Assembly (NCBI GenBank): GCA_963762615.1
Contig: CAVXLG010000017.1
Coordinates: 538,888 to 602,887 of the forward strand
From: PALSA-505 sp963762615
GTDB taxonomy: Bacteria; Actinomycetota; Actinomycetes; Streptosporangiales; Streptosporangiaceae
DNA length: 64,000 nucleotides
Direction: 5' to 3'
The notes below the pieces were generated by a model. The model did not search any database. It had not been told where the DNA came from and saw only the letters and a program-made list of their open reading frames with translations. Position numbers and translations under genes: made by a program. This document shows, piece by piece, positions 1 through 8,814 of the stretch; position 1 is the first letter of the stretch, and each line of letters starts with the position of its first letter.

Positions 1-1757
1 CATAGCTCAACCGCAGCGCGGCCAAGCACAGCCATCCCAAACTGCTGCCGCCGGCCCGAGCGGGCGGTCAGCTGGATAGCGTCCTGCAACGGACCCATGG
101 CCGCGTCGAAACGCGCGGCGAAGTAGCGGGCCCAGCCCAGCCCGGCCAGCCCGCTACTTCGGGCCCAGCCATCACCGCTGCGGTGGGCAGCCGCGAGGCC
201 CTCCTCGAAAAGCGCGGCGGAGCGGTCCGGATCCAGGAACCACCAGACCCAACCGGCGGTCACCAGACCCCGGGCCAGCACCACATCGTCGCCAAGCAAC
301 CGGGCCACCGGCAGTGCCGACTCGATGGCCGCAAACGAGGCAAGGTAGTCGCCAGCGATGAACGCCAACTGTGCCAGCCCGACCTCGGCACGGAGCCGCA
401 CCAGCGGCTCGACTGGTGCCTCCGCCGCCAGCGCCGCACGCAGCCACTGCAACCCGGTGACGAACCAGCCGCGGGTATACCAGAAGAAATACAGCGCGGC
501 TGCCAGCCGCTGCGCCTCCCCGGCGGCCCCCCAGGACAAGAACCAGCCAAGGGCCGCATCATGATCGGGCCGGTCGAGCTCGAGCAGGTCGCAATGCTGC
601 TCGGCCTTCGGCTCGAACAGCATCGGCTCGATGGTTTCGGCCCGGGCCAGGAACGCACGGGCGTGCCGCCACCGGGCCAAGTCCTCTTCGCCAGCGTCGG
701 CGAGGCGTGCCGCGGCGTACTGGCGCACCGGCTCAAGGAACCGGAACCGGGTCCTGGTCCCGCTGGTGTCCGCTTCCAGCAACGATGCGGTAACTAGTTG
801 CCCAACGAGCGAACCAACCTGACCGGCCCCGACCGGTGGTGCCCCCGCCACCTCCTTCGCCGCGGCAAGGTCGAACCCCGCGGGGAATACGCTCAGCCGC
901 CTGAATATCGCCGCGGCATCAGCCGACAGCAGCGCATGACTCCAGGCCAGGCACGCATCCAGCGAGTCGTGGCGCCCGGAACCCGTGCCTCTGGCCGGCC
1001 ATTCCGAAGAACCCAGCTCTGTTGCCAGCTCGGCCAGCGAGGCGGCCCGCAGGCGATTGGCGACCAATTCAAGCGCCAGCGGAAGCCCGCCCGCCTTACG
1101 GCAGATGCTGCCCGCAAGCACCAGCTCTCCGGGTCCCGCCTGCAACGTCACCCCCACCATGGCTGCCCGGGCATAAAACAGCCGCACCGCCTCCGTAGCA
1201 ACCGGATCGTCGGCCTCGCCGGGAACAGCCATGGGCTGCACCCGCCACACACATTCCGGCTCGATATCGAACGGGATGCGGCTCGTCACCAGAATCCGCA
1301 AATCCGCGGCTCGCCCGGCCAGCTGATCGCAAGCACCGCGGGCCGGTTCCAGAACGTGTTCACAGTTGTCGAGAACGAGCAGCGACCGGCAATCCGACAC
1401 CGCCTCGGCGACAGCATCAAGGCCATCCGCCGCCCCGGCCCCCCGGATCCCGACCCCCTCAACCAAGGCGGCAACTACCTGCTCCTTGGTGCGGCATGGC
1501 ACCAAATCGACATAGCACGCCTGCTCCGCCCGCCCGGCCGATACTTCGGTCCACGCCGTCTCAATCGCCAGCGCGGTCTTCCCGACTCCCCCGACGCCGG
1601 TCAGCGTCACCACCGGGTACCGGCCAAGCCTGGCGGCAACCTCCGCCAGGTCTGCGGTCCTCTCGACAAAGGAGAACCGTCTCGGTGGCAGCCGCACCGC
1701 ACGATCCCGGCCGGCATCACCGTCACGACCGGCGAACTGGCCGGGGACCTCCGCCAC
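1..1757 (-). CDS. AfsR/LuxR-type ATPase regulator, 3' end outside window
   Basis: The reading frame is open from a GTG at 1757 to the left edge, giving 585 visible codons. An in-frame TAG lies just upstream of the start. The N-terminal part has the NTPase core typical of AfsR/LAL-type regulators: a P-loop GVGGVGKTALAIETAW near residues 60-75, then the Walker B-like LLVLDNCEHVL and the RILVTSR stretch of NB-ARC/STAND ATPases. The remainder is helical, Ala/Leu-rich and TPR-like. Proteins of this family usually end in a LuxR helix-turn-helix or carry TPRs; that part lies outside the window. Role inferred: ATP-dependent transcriptional regulator. The GTG choice is by frame limits only, since no clear ribosome binding site was seen. 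Confidence 0.8.
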   Translation of the reverse strand, partial: MAEVPGQFAGRDGDAGRDRAVRLPPRRFSFVERTADLAEVAARLGRYPVVTLTGVGGVGKTALAIETAWTEVSAGRAEQACYVDLVPCRTKEQVVAALVEGVGIRGAGAADGLDAVAEAVSDCRSLLVLDNCEHVLEPARGACDQLAGRAADLRILVTSRIPFDIEPECVWRVQPMAVPGEADDPVATEAVRLFYARAAMVGVTLQAGPGELVLAGSICRKAGGLPLALELVANRLRAASLAELATELGSSEWPARGTGSGRHDSLDACLAWSHALLSADAAAIFRRLSVFPAGFDLAAAKEVAGAPPVGAGQVGSLVGQLVTASLLEADTSGTRTRFRFLEPVRQYAAARLADAGEEDLARWRHARAFLARAETIEPMLFEPKAEQHCDLLELDRPDHDAALGWFLSWGAAGEAQRLAAALYFFWYTRGWFVTGLQWLRAALAAEAPVEPLVRLRAEVGLAQLAFIAGDYLASFAAIESALPVARLLGDDVVLARGLVTAGWVWWFLDPDRSAALFEEGLAAAHRSGDGWARSSGLAGLGWARYFAARFDAAMGPLQDAIQLTARSGRRQQFGMAVLGRAAVEL

Positions 1758-2318
1758 CAGCCAACCCTAACGTCCTGGCCCGAAGCCAGCCAAGCAAGCA
1801 GGACGCCCCGGCGGCAGGCTCAGCCCAGGTGGTCACGATGACGGAACCCCGGGCCAGCCCGGCGACATCCACTTCAATCGTCACGGTCACGGCTGACGAA
1901 GGCGGCAAGAGCATGCGTTCCACGCGACGGTGAACGATCCCGGCTAGCAGCTGTGGCCGCCCGCAGCCTCCGGAACGATCAGGGCAAAAGCCGTCAACCA
2001 TGCCCCCACCAAGCACGTCGTCACGATCACCTACAGCGGTTAGCCAACTACGGCCGCCTCACGCAGGGGACCGTCGCCGTCCTTCCTCGCCAGATCAAGA
2101 CCCGCATTCACACTGACCCACTACCAGCCGGGCGCCCGACCCGCCGCTTAAACGGATATGGAACGACCCTTGGCCCGCTGACCGCGCCGACGGCGGGCAA
2201 CTCGGCGTCATAGGGGGCGGCCCGCCGGGCAGCGGACTGCACGTGGCTCGGCTGCGGTGCCCTGCCTGGCGTGCGCTGCGTGGTGCCAGGTAGGGCACTG
2301 GCGGCTGGCGGTCCCCGG
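1758..2318. other. Intergenic, nothing recognised
   Basis: About 560 bases between the regulator and the membrane protein. Short open frames occur on both strands but show no family resemblance, no clear ribosome binding site and no convincing start. Confidence 0.5.
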
Positions 2319-2924
2319 GTGGATTATGGCAACGTGCTGCCAGACCCTGGCCGCTACGAAGAACGCTACCGGCTGACCCGCGTCGCGCTGGCGGCCGTCG
2401 TCTTACTGGTTCTGGGCTTGGCGCTGTTCGGCGGGACGATCCCGGCCGCGGTCGGCGTCCTGATCGCCATCCCGGCCGTGCTCGCGCTGGCCCGTCGGCC
2501 GGTCGCGTTGCGCGCCGACCATGCGGGCATCACCCTCGGTTCCACAGGTAACCCCGGCTCGCCCCGGCAGCTGCTGGGGCACCGGCCGGGCGTGTTCGTG
2601 CCGTGGGCAGACGTCGAGCAGATCATCCTGTACACGGGCTACCACGGTGGCGCGGGCGACCCGGTCCCGTGCCTGGGGATCCGGCGGCGGGAGGGCGCCC
2701 CGGCCCTGCCGTCCGGCAACGAGCAGGCTCCCTTCTGCCCGGTTCCCGGCGTCGCGGCCGGCGCGACCCGGCCGGTTAAAGGCTGGCGGCTCGACCGCGA
2801 ACGCCTGGCCGCCATCACCGCTGCGGTGGCGCCGGGAATCCCCATCGTCGAGGCCGACCCGGGTCCCGGCGTTGAAAGACCAGGCCAGACAGCCAGCGCC
2901 CCCGAGCTAGCACCTCCGGATTAA
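2319..2924 (+). CDS. Small membrane protein with PH-like soluble tail
   Basis: This is an unrecognised protein of about 200 residues. After a short charged N-terminus (PGRYEERYRLTR) come two adjacent hydrophobic segments (roughly residues 20-60, separated by GGTIPAA). They are followed by a soluble region containing PVALRADHAGITLG and FVPWADVEQIILY. This layout resembles small actinobacterial membrane proteins with a bacterial PH-like domain. The GTG at 2319 (VDYGN) is preferred to the ATG at 2271 because the extra residues look like random translation; neither has a strong ribosome binding site. The C-terminus is low complexity. The function is unknown. Confidence 0.65.
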   Translation: MDYGNVLPDPGRYEERYRLTRVALAAVVLLVLGLALFGGTIPAAVGVLIAIPAVLALARRPVALRADHAGITLGSTGNPGSPRQLLGHRPGVFVPWADVEQIILYTGYHGGAGDPVPCLGIRRREGAPALPSGNEQAPFCPVPGVAAGATRPVKGWRLDRERLAAITAAVAPGIPIVEADPGPGVERPGQTASAPELAPPD

Positions 2925-3054
2925 CCATGGCCGCGGATATGATCTTTGACTGGGCGTTCGCAAGTCGGCCTGCCTGGATTTGAACCAGTGACCGTTTCCG
3001 CGTCAGGGTGTTGAGTTGGTCCCCCAGGTAGTGATCGTGACTGGGTTGCGTCCG

Positions 3055-3452
3055 CTGATGTGGTGTTCGATGCTCCGAAGGCGGACCGTTGCGTGAGTCG
3101 AACTGGAAGCGCTTGGTCGGCTGGCTGGCTGCCAAGGCGGCGGCTGGTGTCCTGGATGCACGCGTTCACGATCTGCGGCACATGGCGGCGTCGCTATGGC
3201 TGGGTGGCGGGCGCTGACCCGAAGGTGGTTCAGCGGGTGCTGGGGCGTGCCACCGCTGTCATGACGATGGACACGTACGGCCACATGGTTGATGCCAGCT
3301 TGTGGCAGGCCGGTCGGCTCATCGGGGGCACCACGGGCATCTGGGCCGGGCACGCCGGACAGCGAGGACAACGGCGAGGCGGACATGAAAGCGGAAACCC
3401 GGTAGGAGCTGGGCCTTCCCGGAAGAGCCGCCTATCGGAATCGAACCGATGA
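3055..3452 (+). pseudogene. Tyrosine integrase, C-terminal remnant
   Basis: Reading across frames recovers the end of an actinobacterial tyrosine recombinase. It includes LRESNWKRLVGWLAAKAA, the catalytic H-x-x-R as HDLRHMAASLWLGGG and, after a frameshift near 3205, DPKVVQRVLGRATAVMTMDT with the nucleophile Tyr in DTYGHMVDA. There are at least two frameshifts and the N-terminal two thirds are absent. It ends inside the tRNA-derived site at 3425-3467, the usual place for an integrase next to its attachment site. It is dead as a recombinase. Confidence 0.85.
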
Positions 3453-3467
3453 CCTACGCATTACGAG
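3425..3467 (-). repeat. tRNA-Thr(CGT) 3'-half scar, attachment site copy 1
   Basis: On the minus strand this 43-bp block reads from an anticodon loop CTCGTAA through the T-arm GGTTCGATTCC to the acceptor end GGCGGCTC. The 5' half of a tRNA is not beside it, so this is an attachment-site scar and not a gene. It is identical to the copies at 8815, 21660 and 51029, and one base different from that at 33270. Its right flank, up to about 3590, resembles the right flank of copy 3 (for example GCGTTGCTCGC and GTTGATGGC). Confidence 0.85.
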
Positions 3468-3688
3468 AGTGTTCCCATGCGTTGCTCGCTGGTTACAAGC
3501 CCGCGTTTCCCTCGGGTTTTGGAGGGTGCCGCCCGCGGCAATAGTTGGCTGTTGATGGCAGTTCGGGGAGACCTCGGGGACACGCCTCGACCTGCCTTGC
3601 CTTTCTCATCACGTCGCGTACCCCGGGCCTGATAATCCGGTCACCCGACCCGGCTGGGCCTTGCCGGGCAATGCATAGAGTCTGGCTC

Positions 3689-4303
3689 ATGCTGGACTCG
3701 CTGACGCTACCGCCGCTGCCGACGCTGCACGGCGAGCGGGTCATGTTGCGTGGCCCGCGGGATTCCGATGTTGATGACCGGCTGCGCCATCCCATCGACC
3801 CCGAGGAAGAAGACGGCTACGGCTCGTCGTGGCGGCGGGAGTGGGATGGCCGCCGCTACCACACCCGGGAGTACCTGACCGCCACCAGCTCCCCGCCGGC
3901 GCCCCGCACCTACACCTGGAAGGTCGAATACGACGGCCATTGCATCGGGAGTGCCGGTCTTGAAGTGAACCCCGGGCAGCACTGCGCGGAATACACGGTG
4001 GGCTTGTTCGTCGCCGCCCTGCGCGGCCGGGGATTGGGCCGCGAGGTTACCCGGTTGGTGCTGGCCTCGGCGTTTAATGTGCTGGGTGTGCACCGTGTCG
4101 AGTTGCAGGCGCTGGCCAGCAACAGCCGTGCCATCAACTGCTACCTGGCCTGCGGCTTCCGCCAGGAAGGGGTCCGCCGGGAAGCCGAACTCTACCCCGA
4201 CGGCTGGAAAGACTTCATCATGATGGGCATCCTGCGCTCCGAGCACGCCGCCCAAGCTGGAATTCCCGGCCGGGCAGATTCTGCCCACTCTCCTACCGCA
4301 TAG
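3689..4303 (+). CDS. GNAT acetyltransferase, RimJ/RimL type
   Basis: This 204-residue protein has the GNAT fold of the RimJ/RimL group. The sequence shows the opening LHGERVMLRGPRDSD, the central strand TYTWKVEYDGHCIGSAGLEV, and the acetyl-CoA site as LRGRGLGREVTRLVLASAF. Then follow HRVELQALASNSRAINCYLA and the terminal CGFRQEGVRREAELYPDGWK. Family members transfer acetyl from acetyl-CoA to N-termini or small amines; the substrate cannot be told here. The ATG at 3689 is chosen because the family similarity begins soon after; an ATG at 3671 is possible. It is monocistronic, between the first tRNA scar and the phosphotransferase gene. Confidence 0.85.
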   Translation: MLDSLTLPPLPTLHGERVMLRGPRDSDVDDRLRHPIDPEEEDGYGSSWRREWDGRRYHTREYLTATSSPPAPRTYTWKVEYDGHCIGSAGLEVNPGQHCAEYTVGLFVAALRGRGLGREVTRLVLASAFNVLGVHRVELQALASNSRAINCYLACGFRQEGVRREAELYPDGWKDFIMMGILRSEHAAQAGIPGRADSAHSPTA

Positions 4304-4529
4304 TCGGCATCAGGCCGTTACTGCTGCGACTATCGCACCGGGTATGAGCTGGGAAACGCCACGTCCCTGACCTGCAGTAGCGCTTGCGTCCCACGTATAT
4401 CTCGCGTCGTGTTGCTCACTGACCGCAGATGGCTGCGGTTGACTGCTCACGGTGATCTTGCCTCCCTCTTATCTTCCATGACCGGCAGACCTTGCTGGTT
4501 GGCCCGGCACGGTCGGTCATACTGCCGGG

Positions 4530-5474
4530 GTGGACCTGACCTGGCTCGACGAACCGACCGTGGACGCGCTGCGGGCCGCGCTGCGCGCGGTGGCACCGGA
4601 CCTGGCCGACGCCACGATCGTGCCAAGAGGGCTTGAGCCAAACGACGACCCGAAGTACTGCACGGCCAGCGCGGTGGTCGACGGCCGGTTCGTGGTGAAG
4701 TTCGCCTGGGCCTGGCCGGCCGCATTGCGGATTTGCCATCAGGCACAGATCCTCGAGGCGCTGCGGGTGGCCACGCCCCGGCTGCCGCTGCCCAAGGTGA
4801 CGGCGGTTTCCCGCGATCCGGCGATGCTGGTCCTGCGCTGGGTGTCGGCGACGCCGTTCTTCGAGGTGAGGCACCGGATCGGGCCCGCTGAGCGGGATAA
4901 GGTCGCCAGGGATCTCGCCACGGTCCTTGCCGAGCTACACGATCCCGGGGTACTGCGGGCGGTCGCCGACGCGGCAGGCCCGCTGCCGGAGCCGACGGCG
5001 TACGCCACGACGGACACGATCCGCGCCCGGTTCGGAGTGTGGGCCCGACCCGACCAGCGGGACCGGGTACTGTCCTGGTGCGACTGGGCCGACACGGTGC
5101 TCGCGCCGGACGGCCGGACCGTGCTGGTGCATGGCGACTTCCACGGTGATAACCACCTGTGGGACCAGGAGAGGCTGCGGCTGCGACTGGTCATCGACCT
5201 GGAGTCAGTGGGTACCGGCGAACCCGAGTTCGACCTGCGCTGCCTCCCGGGCGATTGCGGTATCGAGTTGTTCACCGCGACCGTGGCGCACTACCAGAAG
5301 CTGACCGGCATGAAGCTGGACGTAGACCGGATCATGGCCTGGCATCTGCGCACGATCCTCGGCGACGCGCTGTGGCGGGCCGAGGCCGGAATTCCGCTGC
5401 CGGACAAGCGAACGCCGGTGCAGTGGGTGGAGGACCTGACCGCCCGGTTCGCCGCGCTCGGAACCTTCGACTAA
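4530..5474 (+). CDS. Aminoglycoside phosphotransferase-family kinase
   Basis: This 314-residue protein of the APH/choline-kinase fold starts at GTG. The catalytic loop is LVHGDFHGDNHLW (HGD-x-H-x-x-N) near residues 200-212, and the metal-binding segment is LVIDLESVGTGEPEFDL. The N-terminal lobe has the ATP-lobe Lys in GRFVVKFAW. Such enzymes phosphorylate small hydroxyl or amine compounds, and many in actinomycetes are not resistance enzymes. Nothing in the context names a substrate. Length and motif spacing are normal and the gene looks intact. Confidence 0.85.
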   Translation: MDLTWLDEPTVDALRAALRAVAPDLADATIVPRGLEPNDDPKYCTASAVVDGRFVVKFAWAWPAALRICHQAQILEALRVATPRLPLPKVTAVSRDPAMLVLRWVSATPFFEVRHRIGPAERDKVARDLATVLAELHDPGVLRAVADAAGPLPEPTAYATTDTIRARFGVWARPDQRDRVLSWCDWADTVLAPDGRTVLVHGDFHGDNHLWDQERLRLRLVIDLESVGTGEPEFDLRCLPGDCGIELFTATVAHYQKLTGMKLDVDRIMAWHLRTILGDALWRAEAGIPLPDKRTPVQWVEDLTARFAALGTFD

Positions 5475-5693
5475 TCCTGTCCCGTCCTTCCTCGCAGGCG
5501 CCAAATCCACGGGTCCGACTGCTGGCGGCAGCCCGCATCTCAGCCTGGTCTGATCGAACCTTGAGGGGGCCATCCGAGCCATCAGCTCGCGCAGGCTCGC
5601 GCCTGTTGCTGCCGGACTCCTACCCACCTAGAGGGGAGGGCGGCGAGCCACCCGCGATTGACCGAGGTTAGCCGCCTGTCTACCCTCGCATCT

Positions 5694-6980
5694 ATGCGGA
5701 CTGCTCGACTGCGACATTCCGTACTAGGCGTACTCCTGCTAGCTGTCTCAGCTGTCCTGTTGATGGGCTGGCTGTGGTTGAGCCATCTGTGGTTCGCGAT
5801 CGTCGCCGGCATCGTTGTCCTGCTCGTGGTGATGGCCTTGATGCTCTGGAACGCGTGGCACCAGACGAGTCCGGACAGCCTCGAATCACGCGGTTTCAGT
5901 CCGGAATCTGTCTGGGATTCCAACCAGATGGATCCAGGCCTGCACCGAGAGATGGTCCCCATAATCCCGGCCTTCGGGCGCCGGGGGGTAACCCCCATCT
6001 GGCGCCCGGCGGCCCAGCCGGTCTCGGTGTCGTCCGCCCGGCGGCGTGCGCCGACAGCCTGGAACGGCCAGCCGGACCGGCGGCGCGGCCGGCTTTCCCC
6101 GGACACCCTGGTCACGTTCGCCGAGGAGCGCGAGGCCGCCAGCATCGACGACGTGCTCGGCGCACTCGACCGCGACCTGGTCGGCCTGGTGCCCGTGAAG
6201 CGGTGGATCGAGGAGATCGCGCTGCTGCTCCTGGTGGACCGGGCCCGGCAGAGATTCGGCCTCGAGGCCCCCCGGCCAAACCTGCACATGTGCTTCACCG
6301 GCCCGCCGGGCACCGGCAAGACCACTGTGGCGCTGCGCATGGCCGAACTCCTGCACCGGCTCGGCTACCTGGAAAGCGGGCAGCTGGTGCACGTCATGCG
6401 CGATGACCTGGTCGGCCAGTACATCGGGCAGACCGCACCCAAGACCAGGCGCGTGCTCGACCGGGCCATGGGAGGGGTGCTGTTCATCGACGAGGCCTAC
6501 TACCTGTACCGCGCGGCCGACTCCAAGGACTATGGCCAGGAGGCCATCGACATCATGCTGCAGGTGATGGAGAAGGAGCGCGACAAGCTCGTGATCATCC
6601 TCGCGGGCTACAAGGACCGGATGGACGAGTTCTTCGAGAGCAACCCGGGCATGCATTCCCGGATCGCGCACCACCTCGACTTCGCCGCATACGACGTCGA
6701 CGAGCTGGTCGCGATCGGGCGGCTAATGCTCGAGCAGGCCAGTTACTATTTGTCCCCGGGCGCCGAGGAGGCGTTCCGCCAGTACCTGTCCCGCCGGATG
6801 CACCGGCCCCGGTTCGCCAACGCCCGCAGCGTGCGGAACGAGCTGGAACGTACCAGGCTCCGGCACGCGCGCCGTCTGGCCACTGACGCCAGCCGCGGCT
6901 GGAACCGCGACGACCTGATGCGCCTTGAGCCATCGGACATCTTGCCTAGCTGGGACTTGCTAGACAGTGATCCGTCGTAG
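5694..6980 (+). CDS. CbbX-like AAA+ ATPase with N-terminal membrane anchor
   Basis: The protein is about 428 residues from the ATG at 5694. Residues 1-45 form two close hydrophobic segments (VLGVLLLAVSAVLLMGWLWL, then a second). A linker rich in Arg/Pro follows. From about residue 155 to the end it follows the CbbX Rubisco-activase family closely: Walker A CFTGPPGTGKTTVALRMAEL, the pore region RDDLVGQYIGQTAPKT, Walker B GGVLFIDEAYYLY, then QEAIDIMLQVMEKERD, ILAGYKDRMDEFFESNPG, SRIAHHLDF and FANARSVRNELERTRLRHA. CbbX remodels inhibited red-type Rubisco, but no Rubisco gene is nearby. EccA-like chaperones of type VII secretion are a related alternative. The membrane anchor is unusual for CbbX. 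Confidence 0.8.
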   Translation: MRTARLRHSVLGVLLLAVSAVLLMGWLWLSHLWFAIVAGIVVLLVVMALMLWNAWHQTSPDSLESRGFSPESVWDSNQMDPGLHREMVPIIPAFGRRGVTPIWRPAAQPVSVSSARRRAPTAWNGQPDRRRGRLSPDTLVTFAEEREAASIDDVLGALDRDLVGLVPVKRWIEEIALLLLVDRARQRFGLEAPRPNLHMCFTGPPGTGKTTVALRMAELLHRLGYLESGQLVHVMRDDLVGQYIGQTAPKTRRVLDRAMGGVLFIDEAYYLYRAADSKDYGQEAIDIMLQVMEKERDKLVIILAGYKDRMDEFFESNPGMHSRIAHHLDFAAYDVDELVAIGRLMLEQASYYLSPGAEEAFRQYLSRRMHRPRFANARSVRNELERTRLRHARRLATDASRGWNRDDLMRLEPSDILPSWDLLDSDPS

Positions 6981-7514
6981 CTGCCTCGTAGTGGCGCTCA
7001 TGTGGCCAGCCGGACGCCTGGTTTCGCCGGAGGCCGGCCGCCACGTCGTCCGCGGATACACGCGCCTTGGCCACGGTCGGGCCCTGGTGATGCTCCGGCC
7101 CGGCATCGGCTCGGCGAGGTTGGCCCACCACCCAGGCGACCCGAAGGCTTCTGCCAAAAACTGCTACCAGACGCTGGTACCGACGATCTTGAAATCAGCG
7201 CCTCCGCTGCGCGGGTCTGGTTGACTACCTACTCCTCCTCCGACTGGGTCCTATTAGCGGCGAGAGGTTCCATGTTGCTGGTCATCGCGGATGGCATTTT
7301 CGAACTCCATAAGGCGAACGTGCCGGGTAAGCCCGTAACCAGGTTTCGGTCTGCTCCGCCTTCCTGCGCAGAAACCACTATCCGCGAGTGGGCTCTGGGC
7401 GATGGTTCGTCGGGGGAGACGCCACCCGGCAGCCCCGGCTACCTGTCGGGTGAGTTTGGCTGACTCGCAGGTCCGTGTAAACCTACTCCCCGGCGGCATA
7501 CAGCACTTTCGTCC
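6981..7514. other. Intergenic, nothing recognised
   Basis: About 530 bases without a convincing gene. Open frames of 80-150 codons occur on the plus strand but have no family similarity. GC drops near 7200-7350. Confidence 0.5.
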
Positions 7515-7653
7515 TGCACACGGCCTCTTCGTCCCGAAGCCAAGTTCATGGGTCGCTAATCAGCGCTTATCTTCCGGCTGGCCTGTTGGGAGTGTCCGTG
7601 AACGTCGGTGGAAGTCCGGGCTTGTGCGTGGTGATCGTCACTGAGTTGGTGCA
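7515..7653. repeat. Interspersed ~135-bp repeat, copy 1
   Basis: It shares CCTCTTCGTCCCGAAGCCAA at the left end, a central GGCTGGCCTG, and GATCGTCACTGAGTTGGT at the right end with sequences at 41843-41977 and, more weakly, 35735-35872. It lies just beyond the stop of the methionine aminopeptidase gene. No gene or known repeat family was recognised. Confidence 0.6.
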
Positions 7654-7675
7654 CCGGGAAGTGAGCCGGTCTTGG

Positions 7676-8446
7676 TTAGGCGGGCGCGGTGAGGACGACC
7701 GGCCCGGCGTCGGTGATGGCGATGGTGTGCTCGGCGTGGGCGGCCCGGCTGCCGTCGGTGCTGCGGACGGTCCGGCCGTTGGGGTCGACCTCACGCTTGT
7801 CGATGCCGCCGGCGGGGAACCAGGGCTCGATGGCGACGGCCAGGCCGGGGACCAGGCGCGGGCCGCGGCCGGGCAGGCCCGCGTTGGGGATGTGCGGGTC
7901 CTCGTGCATCGTGTGGCCGATGCCGTGGCCGCCGAAGTCGGTCGGGATGCCGTGCCGGGCGGCGTGGCCGACGGCGCCGATCGCGGCGGCGATGTCGCCC
8001 AGCCGCCCGCCGGGGACGGCGGCGGCGATCCCGGCCCGGAGCGCCTGGGTGGCGGCCTCGATGAGGCGGGTGCCTTCCGGGCGGGGGTGGCCGGCCTGGA
8101 AGGAGATCGCGGCGTCGGCGGTCCAGCCGTCCAGGGTTGCGCCGCAGTCGATGCTGAGCAGGTCGCCGTCTCGCAGGCGGCGGCGGCCGGGGAGGTCGTG
8201 CAGGGCCGCGTCGTTGACCGGCGCGCAGATCACGGCGGGGAACGGCGTATCGGCGAATGCGGGCTGGTAGCCGAGGAACGGTGCGGTAGCCCGGGCCGCG
8301 GCCAGTACGTCCCTGGCGGTCGCGTCCAGTTCGGCCGGCCGAACCCCGGGCGCAGCCCGCTCGTGGACGGCGGCAAGGACGCGGGCGACGACCTGCCCGG
8401 CGGCGTGCATGGCGTCGATCTCGCCGGGTGTCTTGTACTCGACCAC
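7676..8446 (-). CDS. map: Type I methionine aminopeptidase
   Basis: This 256-residue protein begins MVEYKTPGEIDAMHAAGQVV. It contains all five metal ligands of the family: Asp in LLSIDCGATLDG, Asp in WTADAAISF, His in DFGGHGIGHTMHEDPHIP, Glu in AVAIEPWF and Glu in AHAEHTIAIT. It removes the initiator methionine from nascent proteins in the cytoplasm. It is probably a second copy, since the housekeeping map gene of actinomycetes normally lies in the ribosomal protein cluster. It is transcribed divergently from the XRE gene at 8498 across a 51-bp gap holding a palindrome, which suggests joint control. Confidence 0.92.
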   Translation of the reverse strand: MVEYKTPGEIDAMHAAGQVVARVLAAVHERAAPGVRPAELDATARDVLAAARATAPFLGYQPAFADTPFPAVICAPVNDAALHDLPGRRRLRDGDLLSIDCGATLDGWTADAAISFQAGHPRPEGTRLIEAATQALRAGIAAAVPGGRLGDIAAAIGAVGHAARHGIPTDFGGHGIGHTMHEDPHIPNAGLPGRGPRLVPGLAVAIEPWFPAGGIDKREVDPNGRTVRSTDGSRAAHAEHTIAITDAGPVVLTAPA

Positions 8447-8464
8447 CGGAACCCTCCCCGAGTT

Positions 8465-8482
8465 CCGGTATAACTATACCGG
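8465..8482. promoter_or_regulatory. Palindromic operator between map and XRE gene
   Basis: CCGGTAT-AACT-ATACCGG is a perfect 7-bp inverted repeat centred in the 51-bp divergent promoter region and is AT-rich relative to its surroundings. It is a likely binding site for the product of the XRE gene that starts 16 bases downstream. Confidence 0.65.
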
Positions 8483-8497
8483 CATTATTATCACGGC

Positions 8498-8809
8498 ATG
8501 GTCAGGCCGCCGTTGAGCCCGGAGGAGCGCGCCCGCGGGGAGCGTCTCGGCATGCTGCTGCGCGAGGCGCGGGGACCGCGGAGCATGACCGAGGTCGCCG
8601 CAGCCTCGGGGGTCCCGGTCGAGACGCTGCGCAAGATCGAGACCGGCCGGATCGCCACTCCCGCGTTCTTCACCGTCGCCGCGCTGGCCGCCTCGGTCGG
8701 CCTGTCGCTGGAGGATGTTGTCGCCTACTGCTGTACGTCGCCGCTGATGCGCGCTGTTAGCAAACCCGTTAGCACGATCGCCGCTTCCAAGATCGGAAAA
8801 GGCCTTTGA
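8498..8809 (+). CDS. XRE-family regulator with scar-derived C-terminus
   Basis: This is a 103-residue protein. Residues 5-75 form a Cro/C1-type helix-turn-helix: GERLGMLLREARG, then SMTEVAAASGVPVETLRKIE as the recognition region, and LAASVGLSLEDVVAYC. After about residue 78 the frame runs into sequence that also lies beside the integrase at 50.97 kb (the GTTAGCA pair and the GATCGGAA hairpin half). Thus the last 25 residues (RAVSKPVSTIAASKIGKGL) are encoded by an element flank and not by the original gene. The DNA-binding part appears whole. Divergent location suggests control of map and of itself. Confidence 0.8.
   Translation: MVRPPLSPEERARGERLGMLLREARGPRSMTEVAAASGVPVETLRKIETGRIATPAFFTVAALAASVGLSLEDVVAYCCTSPLMRAVSKPVSTIAASKIGKGL
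8756..8774 (+). repeat. GTTAGCA direct-repeat pair
   Basis: GTTAGCA-N5-GTTAGCA with starts 12 bases apart. It lies 41 bases left of tRNA scar copy 2, inside the XRE reading frame. The same pair lies just left of copy 5 (50970-50988). It is a candidate integrase arm-binding site. Confidence 0.6.
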
Positions 8810-8814
8810 CCTGG

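Noticed and set aside
183..1841. Plus-strand frames opposite the first regulator
   Set aside because: They are shadows; the minus frame is a continuous STAND ATPase of 585 codons.
2968..3005. tRNA-like T-arm (GGTTCAAATCC on the minus strand) before the first integrase remnant
   Set aside because: The stem is incomplete and there is no recognisable anticodon arm, so I could not name a tRNA; it may be another scar.
5694..6980. Rubisco or carbon-fixation operon around the CbbX-like gene
   Set aside because: No cbbL, cbbS or phosphoribulokinase-like sequence is seen within 5 kb on either side.
7586..8473. Long plus-strand open frame opposite map
   Set aside because: It is an antisense shadow; the minus frame has all five aminopeptidase metal ligands.
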